Shown one piece after another: positions 61,539 to 64,000 of a stretch of DNA of 64,000 nucleotides. How positions within the stretch are numbered: the first letter of the stretch is position 1; each line of letters begins with the position of its first letter. The notes beneath the pieces were generated by a model that did not search any database, was not told where the DNA came from, and saw nothing but the letters and a program-made list of their open reading frames with translations. The translations under genes and the position numbers were made by a program. This DNA comes from Planctomycetes bacterium B3_Pla (GTDB taxonomy: Bacteria > Planctomycetota > Phycisphaerae > Sedimentisphaerales > Anaerobacaceae), in the NCBI GenBank assembly GCA_005223045.1, contig NJBM01000018.1:47307-111306 (forward strand), written 5' to 3'.

Positions 61539-62816
61539 ATGAAGATCAAAAGCAAACATGTTTCAGCCATGTCCGATGATTCAAAACAACTTAGCCGACG
61601 TCAATTTCTGCGGAGTTCGGCTGTGGCGCCATTGGGACTAATCACTGCGGTTGCTTACGCCAAACAAACAACTGTGAAGATTGAGCACATCGATCTGTTC
61701 GCGGTTCGCTACCCAACGAAAGGATACTTTAAGTTCTTCACCGGTCCGCGCGGCGCGTACGGTCGCGGCGCGGTCATAGTCAAGATTACCACCGACAGCG
61801 GTTCAATCGGTTGGGGGCAAAGTATCCCTTCGCCGTTGTGGAGTTATGAGACTCTGGAAACCGCCACAATTGTACTGCAAGATTATCTCGGGCCGGTTCT
61901 GATAGGACGTGATCCGTTGGATATTGACGGCGCTCATGAAGCGATGGAGCGCGCCCTGGCGCCGGGTTTTTCTACCGCGATGCCGATAGCCCGCTCCGGA
62001 TTGGACATAGCCCTGCACGATCTGGCCGGCAAGCTCAAAGGCCGGTCACTATCGCAGATGTGGAATCGCCCGAGCGGCGGCCCGCTGAAGCTGAGCTGGA
62101 CGGTGAACGCCCGAACGCTGAACGAGGCCGAGAAGGTCATCGACGCCGGCTACAAACGCGGCTACTCGAATTTCAACATCAAAGTCGCCCCAAACCCAAA
62201 ATTCGACGTAGGGCTTGCCAGGCTGGTTCGCAAACGTGCCCCGGACGGATTCTTGTGGGCGGACGCGAACGGCGGATATGACCCGGCGACAGCTCTGGCA
62301 GTCGCGCCAAAACTTGCCGATGCCGGTGTCGATGTGCTCGAAGCACCGCTAAAACCCAATCGCATCAGCGGGTACCAGGCCCTGAAAAAGCAAGGGGCTT
62401 TGCCTATTCTGATGGACGAGGGTGTTGTTTCGCCGGTCGAACTTACCGAGTTTATTCGTCTTGGAATGTTGGACGGAGTTGCAATGAAACCTTCTCGCTG
62501 CGGCGGATTGCTCCCGGCAAAAAAGCAGATCGAAATCATCCAGGATGCCGGACTTATGTGGCTGGGCAGCGGGCTGACAGATCCGGACATATCCATGGCC
62601 GCCGCGTTAGCATTGTACGGTGCGTTCGGTTTGACCAGGCCGGTTGCGCTCAACGGCCCGCAGTTTCTCACCGCCGACGTTCTCACCAAACCGCTAACCA
62701 TCGCCAACGGTACCGCCGCCGTGCCAAGCGGCCCCGGGCTGGGTATAGAAGTCGATGAGGGAAAAGTCGCCGAACTGATGAAAGGGACCACCGGTTCCAA
62801 ACGGATTGAGATATGA
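61539..62816 (+). CDS. Tat-exported enolase-superfamily enzyme (mandelate racemase/MLE type)
   Basis: A 425-residue enzyme. SRRQFLRSSAVAPLGLI is a twin-arginine signal, so it acts in the periplasm after folding. Domain order: capping domain, then the TIM barrel with the general base region FNIKVAPNP, metal ligands WADANGG, EAPLKPN and LMDEGV, and the C-terminal SGLTDPDIS. Substrates in this superfamily are sugar acids or dipeptides; not predictable here. GGAG lies eight bases before the ATG. It is 12 bases from the ceramidase-like gene, likely one operon. Confidence 0.88.
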   Translation: MKIKSKHVSAMSDDSKQLSRRQFLRSSAVAPLGLITAVAYAKQTTVKIEHIDLFAVRYPTKGYFKFFTGPRGAYGRGAVIVKITTDSGSIGWGQSIPSPLWSYETLETATIVLQDYLGPVLIGRDPLDIDGAHEAMERALAPGFSTAMPIARSGLDIALHDLAGKLKGRSLSQMWNRPSGGPLKLSWTVNARTLNEAEKVIDAGYKRGYSNFNIKVAPNPKFDVGLARLVRKRAPDGFLWADANGGYDPATALAVAPKLADAGVDVLEAPLKPNRISGYQALKKQGALPILMDEGVVSPVELTEFIRLGMLDGVAMKPSRCGGLLPAKKQIEIIQDAGLMWLGSGLTDPDISMAAALALYGAFGLTRPVALNGPQFLTADVLTKPLTIANGTAAVPSGPGLGIEVDEGKVAELMKGTTGSKRIEI

Positions 62817-62828
62817 AAGGATGATTTG

Positions 62829-64000
62829 ATGTTTCGCAAGCCTTTGGTCATAGTAGGATTCCTTGTAACTATTGTTCTGTCGCCGGGAGCGGCATACGCC
62901 GCCGAATTGCTGGTCGGAACGGCTGTGGTTGATATCACTCCCGCCGAGCCGGTCGCTGTTTCCGGCCAATTTCGATTGCGAATCGCCAAGACAGTCGAGA
63001 CCCCGGTCACCGCGAATGTGATCGCTTTGGAATCTCGACAGGATGGCTCGTCCGGTGATCTTGCGATCATGGTCTCGTGCGACCTTCTCTACATCCCCTC
63101 GGAGGTTCTGGAACTCGTCCGCGAAGCCGTGCGAGAACGTCTGCCGGATCTGGACACGAAGAAGGTGTTTCTCAATGGTACGCACACGCACACTGCCCCC
63201 GTGTTGTTGCCGGATAAGTACCCCATCCCGCGCGATGGAGTGATACAGGTCGAGCAGTATCTATCTTTCCTTGCTGAGCGGGTTGCGGATGCGATAGCTA
63301 AAGCATGGAACAATCGAAGTCCGGGAAGCGTCACGTGGGGACTCAGTCACGCTGTAGTGGCGTATAACCGCCGTGCCGTATATGCAGACGGTTCGGCGCG
63401 GATGTACGGCAAGACCGACATAGCCGAGTTCCGGAACCTCGAAGGATACGAGGATCACGATGTCAACACGTTGTTTTTTTGGAACGGTTCGGGCGAGCTG
63501 ATAGGCGCTGTCGTCAACGTTTCCTGCCCGTCGCAGGAGGTCGAGTCGAGATCTGCCGTCAACGCCGATTTCTGGCATCCGGTACGTGAGGCTCTGCGCG
63601 AGCGATACGGCCGGCAGTTGTGCGTATTGGGCTGGACAGGCGCTTCCGGGGACCAATCGCCGCACCTGATGTACAGAAAAACCGCCGACGAGCGGATGCG
63701 CAAGCTTCGGGGACTGGACCGTCTGGAGGAGATTTCCCGACGTATCGTCAGGGCTGTGGACGATGCGTACGAAACCGTCAAGAATGATCGTCATGCAGAC
63801 GTGCCCTTGATTCACAGGGCCGAAACAATTCGGCTGCCGATGCGTCTGGTCACTGAGGCCGAATACGCCGAGGCAAAAGCGGCGGTCAAAAAAGCCGCCG
63901 ACCAGATCGAGCGGAATCCCAAAGCGGCAGTGAACGAGCATCGGCGAATGAAATGGTACGAGACGACCGTCAAACGGTTTGAGAGGCAGAAGACGGAAGT
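62829..64000 (+). CDS. Neutral/alkaline ceramidase-like protein, 3' end outside window
   Basis: The first 390 residues of an exported protein; the frame is open to the window edge. Signal peptide (LVIVGFLVTIVLSPGAAYA), then VGTAVVDITPAEPVAVSGQ, LNGTHTHTAP with the zinc histidines, VNVSCPSQEVE and LGWTGASGDQSPH, all marks of the PF04734 ceramidase-like family. Many planctomycete members are annotated this way without known ceramide substrate. AAAGGA is eight bases before the ATG. Confidence 0.85.
   Translation, partial: MFRKPLVIVGFLVTIVLSPGAAYAAELLVGTAVVDITPAEPVAVSGQFRLRIAKTVETPVTANVIALESRQDGSSGDLAIMVSCDLLYIPSEVLELVREAVRERLPDLDTKKVFLNGTHTHTAPVLLPDKYPIPRDGVIQVEQYLSFLAERVADAIAKAWNNRSPGSVTWGLSHAVVAYNRRAVYADGSARMYGKTDIAEFRNLEGYEDHDVNTLFFWNGSGELIGAVVNVSCPSQEVESRSAVNADFWHPVREALRERYGRQLCVLGWTGASGDQSPHLMYRKTADERMRKLRGLDRLEEISRRIVRAVDDAYETVKNDRHADVPLIHRAETIRLPMRLVTEAEYAEAKAAVKKAADQIERNPKAAVNEHRRMKWYETTVKRFERQKTE

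Noticed and set aside
1..64000. tRNA, rRNA, tmRNA, RNase P RNA and known riboswitches
   Set aside because: I looked for T-loop GGTTCRAATCC motifs, tmRNA ends and RNase P core motifs and found none by eye.

Overview
The window reads as chromosome of an uncultured Planctomycetota bacterium, most likely class Phycisphaerae (Sedimentisphaerales-like). Four things point there. Six separate genes encode prepilin-type proteins with a GFTLIELLVVIA start and an H-X9-DG-type motif, an expansion typical of Planctomycetota and Lentisphaerae. Enzyme genes are of the kind these polysaccharide degraders carry: GH130, a secreted ADP-ribosylglycohydrolase-fold protein, a Gfo/Idh/MocA protein, a parallel beta-helix protein, a Tat-exported enolase-superfamily enzyme and a ceramidase-like protein. 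There is an Rnf complex. Intergenic DNA carries degenerate repeats whose reverse translation (FEKTKPI-like) I recall from Phycisphaerae hypothetical proteins. The taxonomy is inference; no rRNA or tRNA gene was seen.

Layout. 1-7.2 kb: a membrane protein, a GH130 enzyme, an MsbA-like ABC exporter with a PDZ-like insert, an MBL-fold hydrolase and the ADP-ribosylglycohydrolase-like protein. 7.3-14.3 kb: one co-directional cluster of envelope and housekeeping genes (BamD-like, LptE-like, ftsH, dsbD, nth, LOG family). 14.6-26.8 kb: a radical SAM protein, the flavin transferase apbE, a short SecA homologue, the complete rnfCDGEAB operon, a small cysteine membrane protein and an M48 lipoprotein peptidase. 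ApbE fits the Rnf operon because RnfG and RnfD carry the threonine motifs it flavinylates.

26.8-40 kb is accessory in character: a duplicated promoter-like module, secreted and coiled-coil proteins of unknown function, a repeat-filled island (31.4-33.0 kb), a two-gene operon for a membrane-integral MinD/ParA-type ATPase, a palindromic element, and several candidate small RNA genes. 40-46 kb holds a prepilin gene and a tripartite efflux set (permease, adaptor, TolC) without its ATPase. 46.5-61.3 kb alternates prepilin-like genes with a TRIC channel, a 51-residue membrane protein, a PKD-domain protein, an Arg/Glu-rich secreted protein, a beta-helix protein and an L,D-transpeptidase. 61.5-64 kb has the Tat-exported enolase-superfamily enzyme and a ceramidase-like gene cut by the window edge.

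The most distinctive unexplained signal is a family of at least five intergenic elements (38.3, 39.75, 40.0, 48.85 and 50.83 kb, with a diverged partial copy at 47.38 kb). Read on the minus strand each ends in a GC-rich hairpin plus T-run whose loop displays CCUCC, complementary to Shine-Dalgarno sequences. Four full copies (A, B, D, E) are preceded by a conserved GGCACTTA box, and three of those (A, B, E) also by 18-bp tandem iterons. One copy has a textbook sigma-70 promoter. I read them as a family of sibling small RNAs; this is inference from sequence and needs transcript data.
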